Source of the DNA: Prosopocoilus inquinatus
Taxonomy: Eukaryota > Arthropoda > Insecta > Coleoptera > Lucanidae
Length of the DNA stretch: 64,000 bases
Direction: 5' to 3'
Assembly (NCBI GenBank): GCA_036172665.1
Contig: CM069876.1
Coordinates: forward strand, 36,053,001 to 36,117,000
Positions 1 to 13,605 of the stretch are shown in pieces. Made by a program: the position numbers and the translations under genes. Positions within the stretch are counted from its first letter, which is position 1. Every line of letters begins with the position of its first letter. The notes under the pieces were generated by a model. That model had not been told where the DNA came from. It searched no databases and worked only from the letters and a program-made list of their open reading frames with translations.

Positions 1-1860
1 AAAGACGGAAACAAACGAAAGCACTGCCGTTGTTAATAAACCGCCGATTAGAACTGAGCAAACCAGCTTAGATTCATGTATTGCGCCCAATGGCAACTTT
101 GCAACAGAAATAAATGACGGCGCTTACTTGAATGGAGAACCGCCAATCAACTCTGCGCATATGAGTCTAGCCTCATCAGCTTCCACTGCCAATAAAAATT
201 TGGAAACGGCAGAAACAAATGAAGACGCTATTGGTCACGCTATTCCCCCACATAAAAGTATTCCGGCAAGCCTAAAATCGTCTGCGAGTTTGAGTGAGAA
301 CGCTGACGTTGAAGCAAGTCTAGACACATCATCTATTCTGATTAATGAAAATTTGACTATAGAAACAAATGAGAGTAACACGCTAATCAAAAATGAGCAA
401 ACTAAGTCGGACCAATTAGTTCTGACCAGTGGGAATTTGAGTGGGAAAATTAATGATAGTGACACGCCAATCAAAAATTTGCAAGTTAAGACAGATTCAT
501 CAATTCTGACTAATGAGAATTTGATTACAGAAATTAATGATAGTGACACACCAATCAAAAATGTCCAAACTAAATCAGACGCATTAATTCCGACCAATGG
601 GAATTTGAATGCAGAAATTAATGATAGTGTCGCACCAATCAAAAAAGTCCAAACTAAACCAGACTCACTAGTTCTGACCAATGAGAATTTGACAGCAGTA
701 ATTAATGATAGTCTTACACCAAACAAAAATGACCAAACTAAATCAGACCCATTAGTTCTGACCAATGAAAATTTGACTGCAGAAATGAATGATGGTGAAA
801 CACCAATCAAAAACGTGCAAGCAAACTTGGCCCCAACTGTTCTGACCAATGAAAATGAAAATTTGATGACAGAAACAGTTGTTGGTGACATTCCAATCAA
901 AACAGGTCAAGAAAACTTAAGCGCATCTGTTCAGACCAATAGAAATTTTATGACGGGAACCAATATTAATAACATACCAAACAAAACTCTTCAAACTAAC
1001 TTAAAGCCGACAGTGAAAGAATGTCAGAGTCAACATCAAAATGAGTCTTCTGTTCTTGATGATGTACAAGAAAAAGAAGCGTCTGCTTTAATCAAATCGA
1101 CAGAAATAAATGAAAGCTCTCCCATAATTAATGTGCAAACAAGCTTAGACTCGTCTGTTTCGTCCAATGGCAATTTCGCAACAGAAATAAATGAAACCTT
1201 TGCCGAAAGAGATTTGGACACAATAGAAACAATTGAGGATGATAATCCACCAATGAAAAGTGCGCAAGAACCTGTTTTGACCATCAATACGAGTTCTACA
1301 GCCGAAACAAGTGACGTTAAAGCAAGCCTAGACTCGTCTACGCTGACCAATACAGAAACAAACATTATTGCCACGCCTATCAAAACTGTGCAAACAAACT
1401 TAAAGCCTTTGGCTTTGGCCAATGAAAATATGACTTGCGAAAAAAATGTTAGTGAGGCACTAATCAAGACTAACTTAGAACCAATGACCAATGGAAACCT
1501 AACATCAGAAACAAATGTTAGTGACCTGCCAATTGAAACTGTGCAAACAAATTTAGAGCTACCCAGTGCAAAATTGTTTTCAGAAACAAATGTTAGTAAC
1601 ATATCAATAGAAACTGTGCAAACAAATTTAGAGCAGCCGCCCAGTGCAAATTCGACCTTGGAAATAAACGATTGTCTCGCGCCAATCGAAAACGTGCAAA
1701 CTAACTTAAAACCATCCATCCTAACCATTGACAATTTAAAGACAACAGAAAGTAAAGCGCCAATCGAAACTGTGCAACCAAATTTGGCCACGACTCCTTC
1801 TACCATCGAGCATTCGACTGCTGCAGAAACAAACCAATCGCCGATCCAAACTGTTTCGAC
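1..1860 (+). repeat. Coding tandem repeats, 28-residue (84-nt) unit
   Basis: The translated sequence repeats a unit of the form TPIKNVQTKSD..VLTNENL..EIND. Consecutive TPIKN starts are exactly 28 codons apart in the best-conserved part (about nt 360-880). Units become irregular in spacing toward 1860 but keep the PI-x-x-VQTNL core. The nucleotide copies are diverged, so this is an old array rather than a fresh slippage tract. Confidence 0.85.
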
Positions 1861-4800
1861 CGACAAGAAGCTCGAGGCAGAAACAAATGGGAACGCTGAC
1901 ATTACTGAAGGTCCGCCAATCAAGAATTTAGCCGCCAGTGACAGTTTCCGAGTGCAACAACAAGTGAAACCAGATCCGTTTATGATCGACGAGAAACAGG
2001 CAGCCAACGTCCTTGAGTGCTACAAAAACAGCCGCAACTTTTTCTTGATGGGCCAACCTGATGATTTGCTTTACACCTCCAATGAAGAAGTCGTTAGTGA
2101 AGAAGCCGCCCCCAAGGAAAAAAGTGTCCCCTCAGAGCTGTCAGTACTGATTTACAATCCGGATGTGAATAAGAACCCCTTGAATTTATTGGCCACAGCG
2201 GCAGGGACGCGGCCAAACTTGGAGGTGAGTCCGAGTAAGAAATTGGAGCGGAGCCGAGTGAAGATGGGCGGAGGAGGTAAACCGTGTAATAAAGGGGGGA
2301 AGAGGCAGAGGTCTCCGAAAGCCGCTCCAAATATGAAAACCCGCACAACTCCCCCCAGGGCTGCTAAAAACAACGTGACTCTTAACTACTGCGACAAAAA
2401 CAAAAGGTTCTCTATTCGGAGCTGGGTTGAAAGGAGCATGCGCTACAATAATAAAACAAACGAAGTGGTGCAGGAGCCGCCGCAAGCTACTTACAACAGC
2501 GACTACAACGTTACAAACGATGAAAGCAGCGATAGCTTCGACGGTTTGATCATTGCGGAAGACGTAGAGCTTCCCGAAACCGAAAACCCCATCGATATAC
2601 TCGATGAGAATACCGTTGATAACGAGTTGGTGCTTGTAAGATCGGAATCAGCTGTGCAGATTAGTATACCGGAAACTGAAGAGTACGACCATCAAATCCT
2701 CGAAGACCTTGAGAAAATAGAAACGCAGAAGGGACCGGCGGTTTCCAAGAATCTATTCGGGTATGACCCTTCCAACCAGCACCTCTTAAATATTAATGAG
2801 GGCGGCGAGAAGGAAGACGTGCCAAAGAAAACGAAAACCACTGATCACAGCATCCAATCAATCTTGAACATATCCCCCCTTAGAAGCAAGTCAAACCTTG
2901 ACTTTACTTTGTACAATACAGAGAGTGACTCAGCCTTAGATTTGTCCCTAGGAAAATGTGTGTCTTACGAAGAGCCCAAGACCAATTTAGTGCCTTACAT
3001 GTTTACGGACGATGGCGAAATACTAAGTCTGAAAAGTATAAAACATCGTGGGGTAATGGATTACAGTGCGGAAGACAGAGCAAGAACGCCAACCAAAACG
3101 AAAGCTGAGGTCAAGGAGTATCCCTTCGTTTGTTTGTCAAGGCACGAAGTGGCCGATTACATTTCCTCTCAGACCGTTGTTCCTATGCAGACAAAGCGAA
3201 AGAAAAATTTGAGGACGCACGCAAAATTCAAAAACTTCAAATCCAGGAAGCGAATGGGCAAAGAAAGTAAGAGGGGCAGGAAGGGGAGGGGCGTAAAGAA
3301 AACGAAGGAGTTACCATCACATGAAATTCTGGAAGATGAAATTCGAGAAATTAAAAATATTATCGTCGCCGATAGAAAATATGAAAGTAAAGTAAGTAAG
3401 TCGGCGAAACAGAAGGAACCAAAACCGAGAAAGAGAGAGAGAGCCAATAGTTTCAAAAGCCAAGCGGAAAGTGAAGAGCTTCAGGACACGACAGATTCAG
3501 ACAGAAAGGGCAACAAAATTCTAACAATAACAGACTTTCTTATAGCCAAAGATGTAAGGAAAAAGGGCGAGAAAGAGCGAAACAAGAAAACAAAAAGTAA
3601 TAGAAATGACGAACTCAATTTTACCGAACAAGAAAAACCCCTTACCGCCTCAATGAATGAAATTAAAATGACGTTGAAGTCCAAAGAAAGTACTGAGAAG
3701 CACAACCTAGAAGAACCTGAATTGAAACTCAAGAAGAAAAGCGAAGTTGTTAGAATTACCGAAAGACGTAGAACGGTGGACAGTAGCAGAGGAAATGAGC
3801 AACAAGACGAAGCAGCTGAAGTGAAGAAGATAAAGAATGAGATGGGCAAGAACACCAGAAGTACAGAGAGGCGAAAATCAGTGGAGGTTAAAAGAAAAGA
3901 GCAGGAGGAAAATCAATTCGAAACAAAGCTAAACAAGAACAAAGGAGGCGAGCCGCTGGAAAATGATGGGGCTTTTACAGAAATTGAGGCTGCAGTAAAA
4001 TCCAAGAAGAGCGAGACTACTAAAAGCATGAACAGAAAGTTGGTGGAACGCAGGAGAAGTGAACCCGAAGTGAAGCACAACAGAAGCGAAATCATAAAAA
4101 AAGAGAAGTCAAAGGGAACAGTGAAAGATGAAAGCGACGAATCAGATCAAAATAAAAATAAAAGCCTCGAGAAACAGAAGATGCGAGATGATGATCAAGA
4201 AGAAAACCGGCCTCAAATCTCCAAAGTCGAAATATATCAGAAAATAGAAAGCAGCGTAGGTGAACGAACTGCATTAGAAAAGAAAAACGAGAAACTTGAA
4301 ACGAAATCCAAGATTAAACACAAGACGGAGAGCAACAAGCAAGAGGAAAAAGAAGCCGCAAAACCTCTAAAACTTAGGAAAATAGAAGCGGAACGTAAAA
4401 AGGAGGAAACTAAATCATCCAAAGAGGCCGACATTTTGAAGACAAACATTAAAAATAGCAGAATTGAAAAGAAGGAGGTTCTCGCCACAGTAAATGAACT
4501 CGAAAAGAAGTCGAGAGCAAACAAGGAAAGCGAACCAGAAAAAAGTGCGCTTCCCCCGAAGAAAGCAACCGAAGTGCTTGAGGTGAAACCCAAGAAGACT
4601 AAGATTGTTAAAAATAGCAAAAAGAACGAGCCTGAAAAGGGGAGTGAATCTGAGAAACATAAGGCAGCGAAAAACAGGGAAGAAGAAGTAGTAAAAGATG
4701 AGGTTACTTCAAAGAAAGAAACTGACAAGCTCAAGAAGAACAGCAACAAAAGAAACGAGCCGAAATTGATTGCGTTGCTTGAACCTGAAAAGAAAAGTAG

Positions 4801-7800
4801 AACGGTGGAAAGCGTTGAAAATGAGCAAAGAAAATGTGAATGGGAAGTAAAATCTAAGAAGACTGAGGCCAACTTGAAAAATAGCAAAAGAAACGAGCAG
4901 GTAAAAGATACGGATAAACATGAGAAGAAAAGTGAAATCGTTAAATTAAAGACGGTGAAAAAAAGCAAAGAGAATGAAGAAGTTACTTCAGTGAAGGAAA
5001 CGGAACATTTGAAGACCAGATCCAGGAAGAATGAAGTCGTTAAAAACAGAGAAAGAAACGAACAGGAACATTCAGTGAACGAACCTGAACAGAAAGACGA
5101 AATCAAAAACTGTACCGTAAGACGGAAAACGATGGAGGAAAGCGAGCAGATTGAGCAAGAAAATGAAAAATTGAAGAGAAAGGAAACCGAGATCATTGAA
5201 AACATCGAGAAGCAGAAGCCAGTGGACAGCAAAGATAAGGAGCTCGAGTTGGAAAGCGGAGAAAATGAATCAAACAAAACAACCACCTTAGTAAATGAAA
5301 CGCAAAAGTCTAATGAAAATGAAAATTTGCAAAATATTATAAGCAAAGAAGAGGAGACGGAAGAGCTTAAAATTCAGCAAGACACTGCCAGTGCAGATAA
5401 CTTAGAAAATATAATGCAAACAAAAAATTGTAAAGAAGAAAACAAGATCGAAATCGAAGAGAAACTTCCAACACCCAACTTATCATCGGATACAGAAATT
5501 GAGGACAGAAAAAGAAATCCAGATTTGCAAGATGAATGTAAACAAGAAACAAAGCCTAAAGAAGACGACGAAACAAAGAGCGAAAGCGAAACGTGCGATT
5601 TAATAAAGCCAAATGAATTAAGTAAAATTAAAGAAGTAGAAAGCAAGGAAGAGGTAAAGACACCTGATTTTGAAACGGAGGAGAACAGAGAAAGCGTTTT
5701 GGGCTCAACTGAAGACAAACATCCATCTGAAAAGACTGTTTCAGTAAGACACACTGAGGTTACTAATTGTACAGTCGAAAAAAATGAAGACACACAAGGC
5801 AATCAAAATGAAGAAAATGCTTTTGTTGTGGCGACACATCAAGAAAATATTGACCTTGATACTAACACGAAAAATTCTGTGCATCTTACCCAAACACCTC
5901 CAGAACCAGAAGAAGGAACTCCGGGAGCTTTTTCATCCAATCAAACTGTTGATACTGAGACACCTGTCGGAAACAAGCGAAAACTGCCGGCAGATCCAAT
6001 GACTGAAACACCCAAGAAGCCCAAATTATCCATCGAGAAACTGAAACAATCACTGGGTGACAAGCTGAGAGTGGCGGAGACGGAAAGAAAAGACGCCAAA
6101 CCAAAGCAGAGCAAGCACAAGTTCTGCAAAATCGAAGACATCATCAGCAACCTCAAGTACAAAGAAGCCCACAAGAACGATTCGCCCCAAAAAGCAACTT
6201 CCACAGAATTAGATGATGGTACAAAGTCAGATGGGGCTACTACAACTGATCTAGATTATAAAACTTCACAAATAAATCCCCCCTTAGATGGCGCTGTGGT
6301 CATTCCTAAGACTCAGGCAAATCGTAAGATACTGTTAGATGGAGTTGTAACTACTTTAAGAGAAGAAAACAAAAGCGAAAATGATTTGAAAGAAAAAGAA
6401 AAAGACGACCTTGCCAATGACACTATAACAAAACCAAACGACAGTGACATTACTGAAAGACCACGTCATCGTCAGTCCTTACACACTGCAGCAAGTTTCA
6501 GTGAGATGTCATTTGATGGCGCTCTGAAAATCGATTGTGAAAAAACAGAAACGTCTGCATTCGGCCCTGCGGCAAAGCAAGCTGACGTTGATACCTTAAA
6601 TGTGAATCAAAAATCACCTCATCATTCCCCATCACATACCGTTGCAGAGGACCCAGAATATTTCAGTAAAATGCCCCTAGACGGCTCTGTGAACCTTGAC
6701 TCTAAAAGAACAGAAACGTCTGCAATTAGCTCTGAGACAGAGCCGGCTTGTATTGATGACTTAAGCTTCAATCAAAAGTCGCCGCGTCATTCTCCATCAC
6801 GCACAGTTGCCGGCGACGTAAAATCTTTCAATGAAACGACCCCAGATGGCGCTGGGGGTCTTACCTTGACTACAACAGAAACACCTGCAATCGACGCTGT
6901 GATTCAAGAAACTGACCTTAACGTCTTAAGTTTTAGTCGAAAGTCACCACGTCATTCTCGATCACGTACTGTTTCAGGCGACATAAAATCAATCAATGAA
7001 ATGACCCCAGACGGTGCTGTGAGTCTTACCTCGACTGCAACAGAAACACCTGCAGACGACGCTGTTACGAAAGAAGCTGACGTTGACGTCGTAAGTTTTA
7101 ATCGAAAGTCACCTCGTCGTTCTCTAACACAAGCTGTCGCAAGTGATGTAAAATCTTTCAGTGAAATACCCCTAGATGGCGCTGTGAACCTTGATTCGAC
7201 TACTTCAACAATAATGTGTGCAATCGACGCCACGACAAAGCAGTATACCGTCGCTGGTGATGTAAAATCTTTCAGTGAAATTCCCGTAGATGGCGCTGTG
7301 ACCCTTGGCCCACCTACAACGAAAACATGTGCAATCGACGCCGTGACAAAACAAGTTGACGTTAATGACTTAAGTTTTAATCAGAAGTCGCCTCGTCTCT
7401 CTCCATCAGATGCGATTGTAGGCGATTTAAAATCTTTCAGTGAAACACCTGTAGATGGCGTTGCGAATGTTGATCCAATTGAAATCGAAGCTAGCGTGAG
7501 CGTCGTGAGTTTTCATCAAAAGTCACCTCGTCACGCCCCGCCACATGCGTACGTTGCAGACGACGTAAAATCACTCAATGAAATGCCCCTAGATGGCGCT
7601 GTGGGCCTTGATTCAACTACAAGAGAAACGTCTGTATTCGACGTTGTGGCACAGTCAGGTCAGTCACCTCGTCGTTCTCCATCACATACTATTCCTTTCG
7701 ATGAAATGCCCCTAGATGGCGCTGTGAATCTTGATTTGACCCCGGCAATCGATGATGTTTTAATCAAGCGAAGATTTATTGAGAAGTCACCTTGTCATTC

Positions 7801-10622
7801 TACTTCATATGCTGCAGCGGGTGACGTGGAAACTTTCAGTGAAATTCCGCCAGATGGCGTTGACTCTAATACAACGAAAACTTCTGCGATCGACTCGGTG
7901 ACAGAACAAGATGACGTCAACTTCATCTGTTTTAATCAAAAATCACCTCGTCACTCTCCGTTACAAACAGCTGAAGGTGAAAGGGTATCTTCCAATGAAA
8001 CGTCGGGAGATGGCGTCGTGAATTTTGATGACGACGTAATGGAAACATCTGCAATCGACACTGGTATAAAACAAGATGCCCGTTTGGAGGAACGAAAGCT
8101 ACCTGGTCATTCTCCATTACATGTGCCAGTAGATGGCGCTGCAAATCTTCCCGATAGTGCTATGGAAACGTCTGTGATTGATGCTGGCGTAGAACAGGAT
8201 GATCATATCGCTATTTGTTTGAAGCCTGGTCGTTCTCCGTTGCACGTTTTTGCAAGCCGTGCCTGTGAAATGCCACTAGATGGCGCTGCAAATCTTGATG
8301 CTAGCGCAATGGAAACGTCTGCAATCGACAATGGGGAAAAAGAAGACGATCTCAACGTAATTTGTTTGAATCAGAAACCTCCGCCTTACCTTCCTGCAGG
8401 TCGTGTAGAATCTTTCAGTGAACGGCCGTTAGATGGCGTTGTAAATCTTGAAGCTGACGTAATAGAAGCGACCAAGCAAGACGACCATAGCATCATGTCT
8501 TTCCGTCAAGGGTTGCCTTGTCCTTTCCCGTTGCATGCTGCTGCCAATGATGTAGAGTCTGAATTGCCGCTAGATGGGGCTGGCGTTAATGTAATAGAAA
8601 CATCTGCGGAAATGGGTAGAAACTGCAGCGTAAAATCGATGGACAACGGAAAAGAACAGGAAATCACCGTTACTAATAGGAAATTATCTATTAATGAACC
8701 ACTGCTAGATGGCAATGCGAAGCAAAGAAACACAGTATCCTCACCTGATGTTTTACCATCTGACGTCATACTACACTCTGACAGCGTTTTAGATGCCGTT
8801 GTTTCTACTGAAGAAGGAAGTGAATGTCTTAAAGAAAATCTGCAGCGCGAGTTGCCGATGGGTGGCGACTCTGTTGCAGAACAAAATGGCTTACACGAAC
8901 TTCGTAAGCCGTCGTTAGATGGCACAACTACTTCTGTAGAGCAGAAATACGACGGCGTGCTGCACCTTGTTAACGAAGATGGCGCTTCTGTTTATAGTGC
9001 TTTTTCAACAGAACAAAAATTTTATTCCGAGGAAGATTGTGCTCTGAAACAAAATGAGAAGCAAGACCTGCATCATCCCCAAAAACAAATGTTAGAAGGC
9101 GCTTTTTCTGTTGAGGAAACAGACAGCAGGGACATCACGTACTACCAACCTAAAGAAAACTCTTCTCATAAACCTGTAATAGATGCGGAACAAAATAGCA
9201 ACGAGTCACTTTACGAGCCACTATTAGATGGCGCTTCTGCGTATTCGCTGGAGCCCCAAGTAGAAGCTTCCGTCACTCAAAGCGAGGTCCTCTCAACCGA
9301 AAATATGTCGGAAACAGCTAGTGGCGCAACAGAACAAAAGATGGAAAAAATCTCCAGTCACGGTCTGGTCTTCCCAGAAGAAGACTTGCCAAAAACAATG
9401 GAAGAAAAGCTGGAATTCTCTTTTGCTGTAAGAGAACGAGGAACTGACGCGAGCTTAGAAGACAGTTCACAGGAAGAAAAAGCAGATGGCGTTGAAAATC
9501 TAGAATCCACAGAAGTTAAGAAAATTGCAATCGCCTCAAATGAAACAGTGGACATCGAGTCTTGTTACAAAGCACTGAGAGACGTGTTGTTAGACAACAA
9601 TCAGAAGAATTTAAGAGCCAACTCTTATCTGGAATGTTGCCATAAACAACACGATGATTTTACTGAACTCCCCAAATTAATGGTAGCACAGGATGTTGTG
9701 GATATTGCAAATAGTGACGAGGTGAAAGTAAAAGATCCGATGATTGATTGCAAAGCAAAACGGAAGGATCCAACGTTTTCACTGTACACCCAAGAAGAAA
9801 TAAACGACAACTCCATCGTCAATCCTCCGTCTGTCTATATGCAAGCTAAGAAATTGGATGGTAAAACAATCCCATCGGCTTCCACCTCGGCCTCCCAAAG
9901 AATCACATCTATCTACACCCAGGAGGAAATAAACGACTGCATCACTCATCCAAAGAAGCCAGACTCGCTCAATCCACTCGGACACAAAAAGATGCTGCTT
10001 CCACTTCCGAACGTCAACTCCTTGATAGATTCTGCGAAAGGAATGTTTGTGAAAACCAATACAAAACAGCCTCCGGATTTCGCTTATTCCAACGATTTCA
10101 TCGATCTTCCTCCAAGTAACTTAGTCAAAGGAATTAAACGTGATTTTCTGTACGACAGCGAGAAAACCGCCAGAGATAAAAACCTGGGCCTTTTCGAGCA
10201 GAATAAATCCACCGAAGAAAACATAGATAACATCTGCGTGGAAAGCTTGAATTTCCTGCCCCATAACATTCTGCATACCGACCAGATACCAATGTGGAGG
10301 TTGGGGGAAGTCATCAGTGAAAACGTCGATATTTTAACGGCCAACAGCGGCAGCCAACAGTTGAAATCGGGGGTGGAATTCGACAGTGCCATTCAGGAAG
10401 AAAGAAGTGCCAGCGAGGGGATTTGGGGCGGTGAACAAGAGAAGCAGAGTTGCAGTGATAAAGTTCAAGGTTCTCACTTGCAAGCATTTGATAATCCGAT
10501 TCAAGAGGAAGGTGTCACGGGGAACGGCATCGATGTCGATGAGATTCCCTCAAGGAAAACTCTGAATCCTTCAGGGACGATTCACATAATTTTAGAGCCG
10601 TCTGAACATAATTACTGTCTCG
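1..10622 (+). CDS. Giant repeat-rich, highly charged protein, internal exon (5' end outside window)
   Basis: The reading frame (codons starting at nt 2) is open from the window edge to a TAA at 10640, about 3,540 codons. No start is visible; the exon continues upstream. It most likely stops being coding at 10622, where CTCG is followed by the strong donor GTAAGT; this leaves one base that joins in phase to the exon at 14147. Regions in order: 28-residue repeats (nt 1 to about 1860); a mixed acidic/basic part with ALDLS at 2933-2947; basic clusters near 3200-3310 (KRGRKGRGVKKTK) that could be nuclear localisation signals; a Lys/Glu-rich block (about 3300-5850); a second repeat array (about 6490-8720); and a duplicated YTQEEIND motif (9785 and 9914). 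No enzymatic domain, signal peptide or membrane segment was seen. I do not recognise the family; a nuclear scaffold role is inference from composition only. Confidence 0.85.
3300..5850 (+). other. Lys/Glu-rich low-complexity block within the giant protein
   Basis: About 850 codons are dominated by Lys, Glu, Asn and Ser, with recurring pieces such as EVKSKK, KNSKRNE and EPEKKS. The composition favours long single helices or coiled coils. Its complement supplies many long Phe/Ser/Leu-rich minus-strand ORFs, which are compositional shadows and not genes. Confidence 0.8.
6490..8720 (+). repeat. Coding tandem repeats, DGAVNLD / QKSPRHSP unit
   Basis: About sixteen diverged units share the order SFSE-MPLDGAVNLD, then ETSAID-AVTKQ, then DVNVLSFNQ-KSPRHSPSH. 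Core LDGA motifs are spaced roughly 110-170 nt (37-57 codons), so the period is variable. Looser LDG motifs continue to about 9240. KSPRHSP-type sites are proline-directed Ser/Thr contexts typical of CDK/MAPK substrates; that functional reading is inference. Confidence 0.85.
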
Positions 10623-11419
10623 GTAAGTTGAGTTGTTTATAACTGCCCCCTGTAGGCGCGTGATCGTAATAATCTGTTCACTTAGGACTGACCTTAATTA
10701 ACCTTATAGAGCTATTCGTTTTATGTGACCGGTTAGTGTTTTTATTTCCGCCTTCTTAGTAAATGATATCATTTTATAGATCAATTTGTTTGTTTTTGGT
10801 AATCTGGTAAACGGTAAATTACTGGAACGGGCCTGTAATATTTTACGGGCTTGTATAAAAGACCTGTAAAATTTTACAGGCTTGTAGAAAGCAGATTGTC
10901 TGTTTACGTCACCATGACTACGTCTAGCTAGAAATAACGACTTCGATAAAGAAAAAACGTTTTCATTAAAAAATTAAAGCAAATTAATTAAAAATCGTCA
11001 TGTGATGGTGAAGCAACACGCTTTGCAATTAATCTTTACTCGGTTCACTGGATTATGGAGTTCGCTCCTGCGTCGCTCGCCCCACAAACTTCCAGCTCAC
11101 CCGTAAAGATTAGTTTACAAAGCTTGACACGTAAATACCAATTAGTGAACAGGTCAGTGTTCACTTTGATGGACCTTGTGATTTCCGTACATTAGAAGGG
11201 TTCTCTTTCACCAGAAAAACCCGGAAAATCAGATAAAATCAGGAAATTGAGATAAGGTTCACAACGTCAGGAAAAAGACAAGGACTTTTCTTGTTTTAAG
11301 GCTAGTTTTGTTTTCTGAAATTGGAAAAAAGTGGAAAAAAAAAACTTATTCTGAGTGAATTGTGAAAAAGGTGATCATGTTTTTTTTTTAAAAAAAGAAG
11401 TGTTTTGTGGATCTTCAAT

Positions 11420-13605
11420 CAGGGTTGCCAGATTTTTCTTGAAAAATATAGCCAAACGTATTACAAAGAGTAGCTAGTCCAATTACCCCAAACTTCCAAG
11501 TGTAAAAAAAAATATTAATTAATTTTATTAAATTATTTGAATACTTATTTTTTTTTAATTCGGAGGAGTACTTTGAAATTTTGGCGCTAAAAACGAGCTT
11601 TGCCATTGGTCAAACAGGTTTTGTCATTGGTCAATTCCGGACAGTTTACCAATCACTAAGCTCGTTTCTAGCGCCAAAATTTCAAAGTATTCCTCCGATT
11701 TAAAAAAGTTTCCGCGAAGCGAAAAAAAAACAACAGAACACTGACAACACCAAACTGAAGAAAAAAGCGACAGATTTCCGGACGAATCAAAAAGTTCGTA
11801 GAAAATAAAAGCAAGCAATAAAAAGAAGAGCGTAAAACAAAAGATCCCAACTGACTTAAAACAAATTTAATGAAAAACGATGAACAACAAATTATAATAC
11901 CAAATGAACAAAAAAAAATCGCCGATTTAGAATATCAAAAATCATAGGAGTAACAAAATAAAAAAAGAAAAAATTAACGTGTAAGAAATCAGAAAGAGGA
12001 GAGAAATTAAAGAAATACATGGCATGAAACAGAAAAAAAAACAAAAGAAGACAGACGATACCAAACTGAAGGAAAAAGCGACAGGAATCAAAAAGTTCGT
12101 AGAAAATAACTTTGCGTTACGTTTATGACGTAATACAGTTCGTAACATAAAAGATCACAACTAACGCAAAACAAATGAAAAACGATGTACTACGAACTAC
12201 TAAAAATAAAAATGAAAAAAGAAAAGACAAAAACAAATTAAAAAAAAAGAAAAAAATTAGCGTGAAAAAAGAAACAAAAGAGAAATGAAGGAAATAGCAA
12301 CAAAATACAAGCGTCAAGCAGAAAACAAAAACAAAAGAAGCTCGCGGACGAATCAAAAAGTAGAAAATAAAAGCAGACTATAAAAAGAAAACGAACGACG
12401 GAAAACTGTGCCTAAAACAAAAGATCACAACTGTGATGGATACAAAACAAATGAAAACGATGAACTACGAAAGAGCACCGATAAAATGCGAAAAATCAAT
12501 GCAACAAGAAAAGCAAAAAAGAAATCGATAGTATGAAAGCATAAAGGACAGAAAAAAAAAAGAAAATCGATAACTAAGTTTTGAACAGCAAAAACAAATG
12601 AATCTCTTGACAAAAAAACTAATAGAAAATAAACTGTAAAAAGCGTCAGTCCGTCAATCAACAAAATGCGAAAAATCAATTTGATAGAAATAAACAAGAG
12701 AGAAATACGATAGCATAAAGAAAAAAGGCACACTAAGATGGACAAAAAACAATGAAAATCAACCAAAATTTTGCAAATGAAAACAAACTCGTAGGAAACA
12801 AAAGAGAACTGTAAAAAGAAGTCAGCTAATAAATGCGAAAACCAGTTCGATTAAAAAGAAGAAAAATGCGAAAAATAGAAGAACAAAACACAAAAAAAGG
12901 GACGGACAAAAAAAAATAATGAAATGAAATGGAAAAACGGCAATTTTCCGAAAACTTTTGCAAGTAAAGTAACTGGCAGGTAATGAAAGGACAAAATAAA
13001 ACAAACGCATAAAATGCAAAACATCAGTTCTTTAAAACAAAAAGAGGAAAAGAAACAAAAATGAAATGAACAAAAAACGAACGACCACAGGCGACAACTT
13101 TATTGTTATCTGTAGAACAACGGAATACAGTGCATGAAACAAAAGAAGATCACGGCTGTCATGGACACAAAACAAATGAACTACGATAAAACGCCAATAA
13201 AATGCGAAAAGTCAATTCAACAAGAGAAGCGAAAGAGAAAGCATTTAAAGAGCTGAAAAAACAATAAAAAAGATGAGTAAGTTCAACAGAAAAAACAAAT
13301 GATTCTCTAGACGAAAAAATTTGTAGAAAACAAAACAACTGTAAAAAAATGTTCAGCCCGTCGGTCAACAAAATGTGAAAAATCAATTTGATTGCAATTA
13401 AAAGCAGACTCATAGGAAACAAAAGAGAACTGTAAAAAGGAGTTCGTCGATAAAATGCGAGAACCAAATTGATTAAAAGGAACAAAAAATGCGTAAAACT
13501 GAACAAACTAAACAAAAGAAGAACAGATAAGCAAAAAGTAAAATAAATGAAAAATCGGCGATTCTCCGTCCAAATGGCGAAATTTCGCCCAATATGGCAA
13601 CCCTG
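11420..13605. mobile_element. hAT-type non-autonomous element 1 (2,186 bp)
   Basis: The ends are inverted CAGGGTTGCCA. The element is flanked by an exact 8-bp target duplication TCTTCAAT (11412-11419 and 13606-13613), which fits the hAT superfamily. The interior is strongly A-rich on the plus strand and made of diverged units of roughly 300 bp, recognisable by aaagatcacaact near 11845, 12148, 12418 and 13146. No transposase frame is seen, so it is non-autonomous. A palindromic MITE (11544-11708) sits near the left end. Confidence 0.85.
11544..11708. mobile_element. Palindromic MITE family A, copy 1
   Basis: The arms begin TTTAATTCGGAGGAGTACTT and contain TTGGCGCTA and ACGAGCTTTG; the complement of the same sequence closes the element, making a fold-back of about 165 bp. 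Two more copies lie at 55225 and 62331. This copy is nested in hAT-type element 1. The right arm has lost part of the distal TAATT. Confidence 0.8.

Noticed and set aside
235..10392. Many long minus-strand frames opposite the giant exon (for example 1036-2007, 4237-5346)
   Set aside because: Phe/Ser/Leu-rich translations of the complement of Lys/Glu/Asn-rich coding repeats; no motifs or independent splice structure.
128..10642. Treating nt 128 as the start of the giant protein
   Set aside because: The codon there is TTG and the same repeat-encoding frame is open to the window edge; the protein must begin upstream.
12123..13515. Hydrophobic minus-strand frames in the first intron
   Set aside because: Complement of the A-rich repeat of hAT-type element 1; same compositional artefact.
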